Assembly (NCBI RefSeq): GCF_041429795.1
Contig: NZ_CP163424.1
Coordinates: 1,614,001 to 1,678,000, forward strand
Direction of reading: 5' to 3'
DNA length: 64,000 nucleotides
Source: Algimonas porphyrae
GTDB taxonomy: Bacteria; Pseudomonadota; Alphaproteobacteria; Caulobacterales; Maricaulaceae
Positions 1-7,765 of this stretch are shown piece by piece; position 1 is the stretch's first letter, and every line of letters begins with the position of its first letter. The notes beneath the pieces were generated by a model. It had not been told where the DNA came from. It did no database searches and saw only the letters and a program-made list of their open reading frames with translations. Position numbers and translations under genes: made by a program.

Positions 1-552
1 CGGGATGATGGGCTGAGCTGGCGCACGCTGGGGCGTGACTTTGCCGGCGACGCCCGAATGGCGCTCGATATCTTCAACGATGCCTGGTCCGGCAATTGGG
101 GGTTCGTGCCCTTCTCGGAAACGCAATTTCTGCACATGGCAAAAGAGATGAAGCCGATCATGTTCCGGGACGGGTTCCAGCTCGGTTTCATTGACGGACA
201 GCCTGCCAGCTTCATCTGGATGATTCCGGACGTCAATGCTCTGGTCGAAGGTTTTGAGGGGCGTCTGCTTCCCTTCAACTGGGCCCGGCTGCTCTACCGT
301 CTGAAGGCCAGACAGGTCGATCGGGGTCGGGTGCCGCTGATGGGGCTCAAGCGCGAATTTCATAAGGGACGGCGCGGTGTGGCCCTGACGACGGAAATCT
401 GCTCACGCGCTTTCGATGCTGGCCAAGCGCAGGGCTATAAGCAGTGCGAGCTGTCCTGGATCCTGGAAGGCAATCGCAGCATGAGCGCGATCTGTGACAT
501 GGTCGGAGCGGATCTCTACAAGACCTACCGGATGGTCGAGGCTGACCTGTGA
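1..552 (+). CDS. GNAT-fold N-acyltransferase-like protein, C-terminal part (5' end outside window)
   Basis: The frame is open from base 1, so this is the C-terminal ~183 residues of a longer protein. It resembles the roughly 370-residue YghO-like GNAT family: a WGFVPF block, a PDVNALV segment, and a C-terminal half ending with ELSWILEGNRSM and a repeated acyl-CoA-fold core. It ends in a GTGA overlap with the next gene, so the two are translationally coupled. Some members of this general fold N-acylate long-chain bases; the Caulobacter ceramide synthase is described as a GNAT-type enzyme. Given the envelope-lipid neighbourhood, an acyltransferase acting on a lipid precursor is my inference. 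The substrate cannot be read from sequence. The family call is fairly safe, the specific role is not. Confidence 0.7.
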   Translation, partial: RDDGLSWRTLGRDFAGDARMALDIFNDAWSGNWGFVPFSETQFLHMAKEMKPIMFRDGFQLGFIDGQPASFIWMIPDVNALVEGFEGRLLPFNWARLLYRLKARQVDRGRVPLMGLKREFHKGRRGVALTTEICSRAFDAGQAQGYKQCELSWILEGNRSMSAICDMVGADLYKTYRMVEADL

Positions 553-1298
553 GCCGGCGGACGATCATTCTCGCCGGTCAGCGCCCTGGGCCGGATGCGC
601 TCTGTATCCATGCCGACGTGCCGTTCAAGGCGGATATCCCGATTGCGGGCGTGCCAATGCTGGACCGCGTGGCCGGAGCTCTGAGTGAGGCAGGACTGAC
701 CCAGCCTTACATTCTGTCCGGCTATCCACACGCACGAGAGGGCTTCGAACGCGCCGAAGGCGGATGCGGCCCAGCCGACAGCGCCATGATGGCCGTCGGA
801 GCAGGCACGTTTCCCGTGCTGATGACGACCTGCGATCACGCGCTGCTGACACCGGATATGGTGCGGGACTTCCTCGCCGGTGCGGAGGCCTCGGGCGCTG
901 ATTTCGCCGTCGGACTTGCGAGCCGGGAGACGATCCAGGCGCGCTATCCCGAAACGAAGCGAACCTATCTCTGTTTTCGCGATGTTGCCGTCAGCGGCTG
1001 CAACCTCTTCTACATTCGCAACGCAGCTGGACTGGCGGCGATCGAGTTCTGGCGCGATGCGCAGCATCTGCGCAAGCAGCCCCTGAAATTGGCGAGCAAG
1101 ATCGGCACGCGCATCACGATCCGCTATGCGCTCGGGCGTCTGACGATGAAGGATGCGTTTGCCTATGGCAGCCAGCGCATCGGCGCTGTGGCTGCCCCTG
1201 TCCTGCTCGACCATGCCGAGGCCGCGATCGACGTCGATAGTCCGGCCGATCTGGCACTGGTCGAAGATATTCTGTTGCGACGTCAGAAAGCCGTCTGA
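549..1298 (+). CDS. MobA-like nucleotidyltransferase (copy 1)
   Basis: A 249-residue protein of the GT-A/NTP-transferase superfamily. The N-terminus has a reduced nucleotide-binding start (TIILAGQRPG) rather than the full GxG-RM loop. TTCDHALLT matches the LxxCDxP-type metal-binding segment, and AAIDVDSPADL is the typical C-terminal IDVDTPEDL motif. Such enzymes activate sugars or small alcohol phosphates with CTP/GTP/UTP. The GTG start overlaps the previous stop by 4 bp. It shares the block 'YP..(K/R)R.Y.F.(D)....CNLF..R' with the gene at 4547-5347, so the two are paralogues. The degenerate N-terminal loop may mean altered nucleotide use or a non-catalytic role. Confidence 0.75.
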   Translation: MSRRTIILAGQRPGPDALCIHADVPFKADIPIAGVPMLDRVAGALSEAGLTQPYILSGYPHAREGFERAEGGCGPADSAMMAVGAGTFPVLMTTCDHALLTPDMVRDFLAGAEASGADFAVGLASRETIQARYPETKRTYLCFRDVAVSGCNLFYIRNAAGLAAIEFWRDAQHLRKQPLKLASKIGTRITIRYALGRLTMKDAFAYGSQRIGAVAAPVLLDHAEAAIDVDSPADLALVEDILLRRQKAV

Positions 1299-1300
1299 GC

Positions 1301-2695
1301 GTGGCATTGCGCCCGAATACGCTGGATACGCGCACGACAACCGGGATCGGGCGGCGGATCGCCTCCAATACCGGCCTCTTGCTGGGGGCAAAAATCGTCG
1401 GCACGCTGCTCGGTATCGGGACCTTGCTGATCGCGACCAAGACGCTGACGGCTGCGGAGTTCGGCACGATCGTGTTCCTGCACGCCTATATGCTGTTCTT
1501 TGCGGAGGTCGCGACCTTCCAAAGCTGGCAGTCCATCATCCGCTTCGGCACGGACGATATCACCAATAGCGACCGCGCCAGCCTGACGCGGCTGCTGCGC
1601 TTCGGCTATACGCTCGATATCGTATCTGTCTTGCTGGGCTATCTGCTGGCGATCGGCGCGTTCAGCCTCGTCGTGATGATCGCCGATGCGCTGCCGGGCC
1701 TGTCACCGGGCGAGGGTGTTGATATCGACGCGTTACAGACGCTGGTCACCCTCTACTGTCTAGTCATTCTGGCGCGGTTTACGAGCACCTCGATCGGGGT
1801 TTTCCGACTGTTCGACAAATTCTCCATTCTGGCCGTCGAAGCGCTCATTCTGCCGATCGTGCGGTTTGGCGGCGCGGTCTTGGCGGCGTCGCAGGGATGG
1901 GGCCTGACGGGCTTCGTTGCAGCCTGGTTTTCTGGCTCGCTGGCACAATATGTCTTCCTTTGGGTCGCCGGGGGTATCGAGCTTCATCGTCGCGGCCTGC
2001 TGGGCGAGGTTTGGCGGACCAAGACGCGTTTCTTCAGGCCGCATCGTCCGATCTGGGCCTTCGTTATCAAGTCCAATGTCGATTCGACCCTGGCCACAGG
2101 GGTCATGCATCTGCCGCAACTACTGGTCATGGCCCTGTTCGGACCAGTCTGGAACGGTGTGTTCAAGATCGCCGAGGAAGTAGCCAAGCTCCTGACGGAA
2201 GGGTTCAAGCTGCTGGATCAGGTCATCTATCCCGAATTGGCCAAACTGGTCAGCCTCGATCAGTCGGACAAGATCTGGCGCATCGTGACGCGGGCTGCAG
2301 GCATATTACTCGGCATCGGTCTGGCATTTTCGGCGCTGATCTTCCTGTTCGGCGAGGCGGTCCTGACCGCGATCTTCGGGCCTGATTATGCGCAGGCCGT
2401 GCCATTGGCCGGTCTTCTCGTGCCAGCTGCGGCGCTGATGGGCGCGGCAGCTCCTCTCTATCCGATCTTCTATGCGACCGACCGTCCGGGACGCGCCATT
2501 ATGACTCGCGGTGCAGCCTTGTGCGTCTATATTGCGACCTTCCTGTTTGCAGCGGCCACCATCGGCCGGCTCGCGCCCGGCTTTGCGTCGCTTGCAGCCA
2601 ATAGTTTCGCTGTGATCGTCCTGGTTTTCGCCGCGCGCAGTGCCCTGCGCTCGGCCCGCATGCCCGCGGACGTTACATCGGAAAGCAAGGTTTGA
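1301..2695 (+). CDS. Wzx/MATE-like lipopolysaccharide/polysaccharide flippase
   Basis: A 464-residue, highly hydrophobic inner-membrane protein with about 12-14 predicted membrane segments. The length, the N-terminal GLLLGAKIVGTLLGIGTLLI helix and the charged cytoplasmic loops match the polysaccharide-biosynthesis flippase (MOP/Wzx) group. Such proteins translocate lipid-linked glycans or lipid intermediates across the inner membrane. The GTG start lies 2 bp after the preceding stop. Its position between two nucleotidyltransferases and a phosphatase suggests it exports the product of this cluster. The exact cargo is unknown. Confidence 0.8.
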   Translation: MALRPNTLDTRTTTGIGRRIASNTGLLLGAKIVGTLLGIGTLLIATKTLTAAEFGTIVFLHAYMLFFAEVATFQSWQSIIRFGTDDITNSDRASLTRLLRFGYTLDIVSVLLGYLLAIGAFSLVVMIADALPGLSPGEGVDIDALQTLVTLYCLVILARFTSTSIGVFRLFDKFSILAVEALILPIVRFGGAVLAASQGWGLTGFVAAWFSGSLAQYVFLWVAGGIELHRRGLLGEVWRTKTRFFRPHRPIWAFVIKSNVDSTLATGVMHLPQLLVMALFGPVWNGVFKIAEEVAKLLTEGFKLLDQVIYPELAKLVSLDQSDKIWRIVTRAAGILLGIGLAFSALIFLFGEAVLTAIFGPDYAQAVPLAGLLVPAAALMGAAAPLYPIFYATDRPGRAIMTRGAALCVYIATFLFAAATIGRLAPGFASLAANSFAVIVLVFAARSALRSARMPADVTSESKV

Positions 2696-2696
2696 C

Positions 2697-3350
2697 ATGA
2701 CCCGTCTGGCTATTTTCGATCTTGATTACACGCTCACGCGCCAAGGCACGTGGGGTCGGTTTGTCCTGCGCAGCATGAAAGCCCGGCCCCTCGGCCTGCC
2801 GCCGCTGCTTCTGGCGGCTGGCTGGACGCAGTTGCGTTACAAACGCGGCGCTGTTCCGCGCATCGCCGTGAAGACGGCGATGATGCGGCGGTCCATGGTC
2901 GGGCGCACGCGGGAAGAGCTGAGCGACGTTGCCGACGCATTGATCGCAGACGACATGCAGAACGGGCTGAACCTGCGTGTGCTCGACGCGCTCCGTGCGC
3001 ATCAGCAGGCAGGTGACATCGTCCTGATCGCCAGCGCTGCCGTCGATTTGCTTGTCGAGCGCTACTGCGAAGCGCTCGGAGCACACGGACAGGTCTCGAC
3101 GCGCATGGCATGGACTCAGGATGACCGTCTGGCCGACCATTTCGCATCGGACAATTGCTACGGGACGCAGAAGATGGACCGGATCAAGGGCTTGCTTACA
3201 GAGCGAAATCTGTTGCCCAGCCATGTAACGGCCTATTCCGACAGTCGCGCCGATGCGCCGATGCTGGAATTTGCCGACAAGGCGATCATTGTCGCGCCGA
3301 AACGCAAGACGCGTGACTACGCGCAACGCATGAATTTCGAAATCTGGTAG
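2697..3350 (+). CDS. HAD-superfamily (subfamily IB) phosphatase
   Basis: A 217-residue PSPase-like hydrolase. FDLDYTLT at residues 7-14 is HAD motif I (nucleophile D8, acid/base D10). 'LIASAA' is motif II, the lysine in GTQKMDRIKG fits motif III, and YSDSRADAPML is the motif IV Asp pair. I chose ATG 2697, which follows the flippase stop directly. An in-frame upstream start at 2640 would lie inside the flippase gene and carries no HAD homology. Members remove phosphate from serine, homoserine, sugar or lipid head-group phosphates. Here it probably trims an intermediate of the neighbouring nucleotidyltransferases (inference). Confidence 0.8.
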   Translation: MTRLAIFDLDYTLTRQGTWGRFVLRSMKARPLGLPPLLLAAGWTQLRYKRGAVPRIAVKTAMMRRSMVGRTREELSDVADALIADDMQNGLNLRVLDALRAHQQAGDIVLIASAAVDLLVERYCEALGAHGQVSTRMAWTQDDRLADHFASDNCYGTQKMDRIKGLLTERNLLPSHVTAYSDSRADAPMLEFADKAIIVAPKRKTRDYAQRMNFEIW

Positions 3351-3365
3351 TGTTTTGTAACGCCA

Positions 3366-3400
3366 AATTGACTAAACACGGCGCGTAAAAATGTTAAAGA
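3366..3400 (+). promoter_or_regulatory. possible sigma70-type promoter ahead of the ATP-grasp gene
   Basis: The 180-bp gap after the HAD gene is AT-richer than its surroundings. It contains TTGACT at 3368-3373 and a TGTTAA element 18 bp downstream, a plausible -35/-10 pair. Only pattern matching supports it. Confidence 0.25.
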
Positions 3401-3530
3401 CGATTTGGATGACGCATTAATGGCCTTCGGCCAGCGTGGAATATCCGAACGATAAAAATTGGAGACGACCGCTCTCTTTCGAGCGCGAAAGTCTGGAAGG
3501 CGTACGTCTTCCTCTTCAGGAAAGTGCCAC

Positions 3531-4550
3531 GTGGACCTGCGGCTTAAACTGACAGATGCGGACAGACATCGCCTCAAGGTGATGTTTCTGGCCAAGCATG
3601 CGTTGGGCGATGGCAGCATGGATTCCGAAGACGGGTTGCATGCCGTCTATCATCATGAATTGCGGCAAGTGCTGGAGCAGATTGTCCCGAATTTGTCGGT
3701 TGGCAGCCGTTATTCGGATCTGTTCGCGCAGCCGGATTACGACTTCCTCTTCACCATGCTCAATCGGGGCGGATTCAAAAATTCGGAAATGTTCGGGCCG
3801 CTTTTCAGCGTCTGGCGCGATGTTCCGCATCTCGGCGCTTCGCCGATCCTGCGCGGCGTGGGTGACGACAAACATCTGACCAAGCTTTGCGCGCGGGCCC
3901 GCGGCGTCACGACACCGGACAGTGCGATCTATCGCTATGGCGGTGTACCGCAGGATCCGCAGCCCTTTGCGGATGGCCCGATGATGGTCAAGCCGAATGC
4001 CAGTTCAGCCTCATGGGGCGTGAAAAAATGCGCCGACTGGGCGGACGCGAAAGCTCATATGGCCGAGCTGATGGCGGAAGACGATCGCCACGACGTCATT
4101 GTGGAACGCTTTGTCGATGGGATCGAAATGGCGGTTCCAGTCGTGCCCGGCGCTGACGGGATGCCAGCCTTCCTGCCGGTCATGATCTATGACGGCGAGG
4201 ATTTGCGCCTGCGGACCTATCAGGAGAAGCGGTTCCGGGAATCCAATACGGAATGGCGTGTCTGCGATGATAGCCGCCTGTCGGATCATATCCTTGCGGA
4301 CGTGCAGAAGCTGATGCCGGAAATCTGGCCATTCGACTTTGGCCGCTTCGAATTCAAATATGTACCTGAAACAGGTGCGTTTTCCTTCATCGAGCTGAAT
4401 ATGAGCTGTAACCTCTGGTCCAAGAAGACGGTCGCCAGTAGCTGGCGCAGCCTGGGACACAGCCATGCCGAGTTGATCGAAACGATCCTGACCGGCTCTC
4501 TGCTGCGCCAGGGCGTGATAACCGAGTATGTCCGAGGAGCAGAATCATGA
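3531..4550 (+). CDS. ATP-grasp domain ligase (D-Ala-D-Ala ligase/carboxylate-amine ligase fold)
   Basis: A 339-residue protein. I chose GTG 3531 because CAGGAAAG stands 6-9 nt upstream; the in-frame ATG at 3459 adds a Ser/Arg-rich stretch unlike a protein start. The ATP-grasp core is visible: MMVKPNASSASWGVKK is the nucleotide-binding lysine and loop, VIVERFVDGIEMAV is the hinge strand, and FIELNMSCN carries the E-x-N metal ligands, replacing the usual EVNTxPG of Ddl enzymes. The family joins a carboxylate to an amine or thiol through an acyl-phosphate. It is coupled (ATGA overlap) to the second nucleotidyltransferase. This pairing suggests an amino acid or carboxylic acid ligated to an activated head group. 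The substrate is unknown. Confidence 0.7.
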   Translation: MDLRLKLTDADRHRLKVMFLAKHALGDGSMDSEDGLHAVYHHELRQVLEQIVPNLSVGSRYSDLFAQPDYDFLFTMLNRGGFKNSEMFGPLFSVWRDVPHLGASPILRGVGDDKHLTKLCARARGVTTPDSAIYRYGGVPQDPQPFADGPMMVKPNASSASWGVKKCADWADAKAHMAELMAEDDRHDVIVERFVDGIEMAVPVVPGADGMPAFLPVMIYDGEDLRLRTYQEKRFRESNTEWRVCDDSRLSDHILADVQKLMPEIWPFDFGRFEFKYVPETGAFSFIELNMSCNLWSKKTVASSWRSLGHSHAELIETILTGSLLRQGVITEYVRGAES

Positions 4551-5347
4551 GCGTTTCAGCCCTGGTTCTGGCCGCACGCCGCCCCGGCGTGGAGGACCCG
4601 CTCGCGGTCAAGGCGGGCGTATCGCATAAATGCCTGATCGAGATGGATGGGGGCCCGATGATCGAGCTGGTGCTTCGTTCGCTCGCCGGATCGGCTCATG
4701 TGCGGGACATTTTCATTTCGATCGATGACCCGGCTGCGCTGGACGATGTGATTATGATCCATGACGGCAGTCTGGGCAAACCCGTCACGATTTTGCAAAG
4801 CTCTGACAATCTGTTCGAAAGCGTCAAGGATGCGATGGCGGACCGGACGCGGTTTCCGATCATCATCTGTACAGCGGACAATGCCTTGCAGACGGTGGAG
4901 ATGGTCGATCACTTCTGCGTCAATTTCGAAGACGCGGATTGCGATGTCGCCGTGGCACTGACACCGGCGGAAGTGATCTGGGCGAAATATCCGGACGGTC
5001 AGCGGCGACCCTATACATTCAAGGACGGGAAATACTCCAACTGCAACCTGTTCGGGTTGCGGACACCGCAATCTGTCGCGGCAGCGGAAGCGTTTCGCGG
5101 TGGCGGCCAGTTCGGCAAATCGAAAGCCCGTATTTTCAAGGCTTTCGGCCTGATCAATCTGCTCATGTATCATTATACGCTGGTCACGCTGGATGACGTG
5201 TTCGCCCGCTTGTCGAAGCGATTTCGCGTCACGGTCGTGCCGATCATCATGCCCTTTGCCGAAGCGCCGATCGATGTCGACAATGAGCGTACCGAGCGGA
5301 TCGCTCGTGAAGTGCTAGCAGAACGGCGGCGCCTGGCTGCGTCCTGA
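4547..5347 (+). CDS. MobA-like nucleotidyltransferase (copy 2)
   Basis: A 266-residue NTP-transferase-fold protein starting with SVSALVLAARRPG, a variant of the LAAGxGxRxG loop, followed by HKCLIEMDGGPMIE, the conserved lysine-containing K-(A/C)-L-x-x-(I/L)-x-G-x-P-(L/M)-(I/L) block. IICTADNALQT is the metal-binding segment and APIDVDNERT the C-terminal IDVDTxED motif. It retains the N-terminal signature better than the paralogue at 549-1298. ATGA overlap with the ATP-grasp gene implies co-translation. Likely reaction: transfer of NMP to a phosphorylated alcohol or sugar with release of pyrophosphate. The nucleotide and acceptor are not determinable here. Confidence 0.75.
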   Translation: MSVSALVLAARRPGVEDPLAVKAGVSHKCLIEMDGGPMIELVLRSLAGSAHVRDIFISIDDPAALDDVIMIHDGSLGKPVTILQSSDNLFESVKDAMADRTRFPIIICTADNALQTVEMVDHFCVNFEDADCDVAVALTPAEVIWAKYPDGQRRPYTFKDGKYSNCNLFGLRTPQSVAAAEAFRGGGQFGKSKARIFKAFGLINLLMYHYTLVTLDDVFARLSKRFRVTVVPIIMPFAEAPIDVDNERTERIAREVLAERRRLAAS

Positions 5348-5407
5348 CGGAGATGGGGCGGATTCCGGCGTGGACGGGCCGGGCGGGCTGAATTAAAGCA
5401 CCGCGTC

Positions 5408-6250
5408 ATGACCGATGCCGAAACAGACACTGCACCCGCGGCAGATGCACGTCCCGAAAAACCTGCTCACCTGAAGAAAGGTCGCCGGGCATGGGTCAAA
5501 CGCAATGGCAAGAAACTGGTGCGCAAGATTGCGGGCTATCAGGCTGCACAGTCCATAGTGCCGGACACACCCAAGATTGACAATGCGCACTTCCCCTGGC
5601 TGCATATCTTCACAGATAACTGGGAAACCATTCGCGACGAGGCGAAAGCCGTTCTGGCTTTCCGCGACGATATTCCGGCCTTTCATGAACTGTCCCCGGA
5701 TCAGTACCGCCTGTCACAGGCGAAAAATTGGAAGACTTTCATCCTGTACGGTTTCGGTCAGCGCATGGAGACCAACACCAAGCTGACACCCAAGACGGCG
5801 GACCTGCTAGCGAACGTCCCGAACCTGCAGACCGCGATGTTCTCGATCCTCGCCCCCGGCTATCATATTCCGGCCCATAAAGGCGTTACCAAGGGTATTC
5901 TGCGTAGTCATATCGGCCTGATCATTCCCAAGGATCGGGAGAAGTGCCGCATTCGTGTCGATGACACGATCACGGCCTGGAAAGAGGGGGAAATCTTCGT
6001 CTTCGACGACACGTATGAGCATGAAGTCTGGAACGACACAGACGAAGAACGCGTCATTCTGCTGTTCGATTTCGACCGCCCGATGAAATTTGGCGGGCGT
6101 CTGCTCAACAAGACCTTCCTGCAGATCATGAAGCTGACGGCCTTCTATCAGGACCCGAAAAAGAACCTGCAATCGGCCGAGGACCGCATGGAAGCCGCGA
6201 TCCGTCAGGCCGACGCCAATATGGAGGCGATGAGCGACCCGGCGGGGTAG
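5408..6250 (+). CDS. aspartyl/asparaginyl beta-hydroxylase family (LpxO-like) dioxygenase
   Basis: A 280-residue Fe(II)/2-oxoglutarate oxygenase. GYHIPAHKG holds the first metal His, followed by the 2-OG-binding region RSHIGLIIP with its Arg/His. DDTYEHEVWND holds the second His, and an Arg in 'DRPMKFGGR' follows. The two-His, no-carboxylate arrangement is that of BAH/LpxO proteins. LpxO hydroxylates the secondary acyl chain of lipid A; other members act on ceramide-like or peptide substrates. The N-terminal ~45 residues are Lys/Arg-rich and could attach to the membrane. It follows the cluster on the same strand after 60 bp, which fits a late lipid-tailoring step (inference). Confidence 0.8.
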   Translation: MTDAETDTAPAADARPEKPAHLKKGRRAWVKRNGKKLVRKIAGYQAAQSIVPDTPKIDNAHFPWLHIFTDNWETIRDEAKAVLAFRDDIPAFHELSPDQYRLSQAKNWKTFILYGFGQRMETNTKLTPKTADLLANVPNLQTAMFSILAPGYHIPAHKGVTKGILRSHIGLIIPKDREKCRIRVDDTITAWKEGEIFVFDDTYEHEVWNDTDEERVILLFDFDRPMKFGGRLLNKTFLQIMKLTAFYQDPKKNLQSAEDRMEAAIRQADANMEAMSDPAG

Positions 6251-6284
6251 AACAGGATCGTGCTTCGGGGAGGTGCGTCGACGG

Positions 6285-6908
6285 TTACTGTGAGTCCTCT
6301 GATCGGGGGGTCATGGGTTCCGGTGGAGAAATTTTCGGGATGATCGGATCGGCGTAAGCGAAAAAATCACGGCCATAGAAGTTTGAACGTTCCTGCCAGA
6401 AGCGTTGAAACCCCATTTCTGCCGTTGAGAAGTGTTTGATTCCGGCATCGATGCCACTCCAGTAGTCAGGGGGCATGGCGCCGCTATGGTATTGGTTGAA
6501 GGCGTATTCCCACTGATCCATCGTTGCGTGGTAGTAGCTCGCACACCTTAGCCATTCGACTTCGCTAACTGCGTAGGGGTTTTGGGCGCATCTGACCGTG
6601 AGGGCTGCGAATTCGGGATTCGTTGCGATTTGCAGCATATTCGCATGGATTGATGCCATCATATTGTTCGTGCTTTGACTCTGCAGAAGTTTGTTGTTGG
6701 CCGACATCTGCATGGCGAGATAAATGACGGACAGGACGACGGCCAATGCGGCGATGATTTCGGCGAAAAGAGCGATCACTTCGAGACGAGATTTCCTCAA
6801 CAGCATCGCCGTCGACTCCGTGGGCGCCTGTTGAAGTATCACGTCTGTTTCTAGAGTGGACATCTGTTCAGTCATTTTCACTATCTTGATTCCGGTTTTC
6901 AACGTCAT
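6285..6908 (-). CDS. uncharacterised single-span membrane protein
   Basis: Up to 207 residues with one clear membrane segment near residues 45-68 (FAEIIAALAVVLSVIYLAMQ) followed by MSANNKLLQSQSTNN. This layout, a TM helix ending in 'IYLAxQxxxNxxxLxxxS', is common in a widespread group of uncharacterised proteobacterial proteins with a soluble C-terminal helical domain. The start is uncertain: Met at 6875 or 6860 are alternatives. Base composition is lower in GC than that of neighbouring genes. It lies just downstream of a related broken gene (7008-7753) on the same strand, whose N-terminus has a similar architecture. No function can be assigned. Confidence 0.6.
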   Translation of the reverse strand: MTLKTGIKIVKMTEQMSTLETDVILQQAPTESTAMLLRKSRLEVIALFAEIIAALAVVLSVIYLAMQMSANNKLLQSQSTNNMMASIHANMLQIATNPEFAALTVRCAQNPYAVSEVEWLRCASYYHATMDQWEYAFNQYHSGAMPPDYWSGIDAGIKHFSTAEMGFQRFWQERSNFYGRDFFAYADPIIPKISPPEPMTPRSEDSQ

Positions 6909-7007
6909 CGATAATAGCGATGACGGAGAAGGTCTGGTCGATATGATTGATGGCTTCGAGTGTCATGATGCTGTGTCGGGTTTCGGATCACTTCTGTCGA
7001 AACGCCG

Positions 7008-7753
7008 TCATTCCTGGCCTTGTTGCAGGGCGGCACTCAGGTCTTTCAGGGACTGACGTAACGGTTCGATGCTGATCTCAAGCAACGAGAATTGAAGGGT
7101 GACGTTTTCCCCAAACGCATTTTTGAAGGCTGTATCAGCTCCCATGGCCGCCGTGTCGCAGAGATAGACGGGATCATATGGATCGATCTCGAAATCCGAG
7201 AGGGTCGTCTTTCCACTATCTAGATCCATGACGATCATGTCTGGAAACGCACGCGACAACAAAGTGATTTTCCCGCGGTTAGACTCGTCAATTACCCGGC
7301 CAGTCTCCCACAATTCGGTCAGTTTGGATATGGCGCGGACGATATCCGGATCGCGGATCAGCCCCATCTGACCCGTGGCCTTGAGTTCTTCCAGAATGGG
7401 AAGACCACCGACGCCGACCAATGGGTAGTGGCTGAAACCGATGGCCTGACATTCGTCGTGGGTCAGCTCTGCCCGATCCTCTATGCCGAAAATCACACGA
7501 CGCGCGGAGAGCAGATTCGACAGTCGGTATTGCAGAAACAGTTCGGTCGCCGCCAAATCCGCCGCTTGCATCTGCGCAACGTCGGCCTGCAGCCGCTCCA
7601 GAATGGCCCGCTCGGCCCGCGAGTCGCCCGAACGCTGTTCCAGTTGGCGAACTGGATGCCCAGGAAGACACCGAATACGACGATCAGAAGATCGAGCAAC
7701 ACAGCCGTCCAGTTCTGTTCCTCCAGATGTTCGGCTATGCGGCGCAGCAGCAT
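7008..7753 (-). pseudogene. membrane-anchored hypothetical protein, disrupted by one frameshift
   Basis: The N-terminal piece (7753 to about 7635) reads MLLRRIAEHLEEQNW, then a membrane helix, then GIQFANWN, a common start for small inner-membrane proteins of unknown function. It then runs into low-complexity out-of-frame sequence. The continuation RAERAILERLQADVAQMQ is in the -1 frame and proceeds normally to the stop at 7008. Joining the two gives about 248 residues with one TM segment and a helical C-terminal domain. One missing base between about 7630 and 7655 would explain it. Whether this is a true mutation or a sequence error cannot be decided here. The upstream frame of the long piece is not a credible N-terminus. 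Confidence 0.65.
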
Positions 7754-7765
7754 GTTGGGCTCCGA

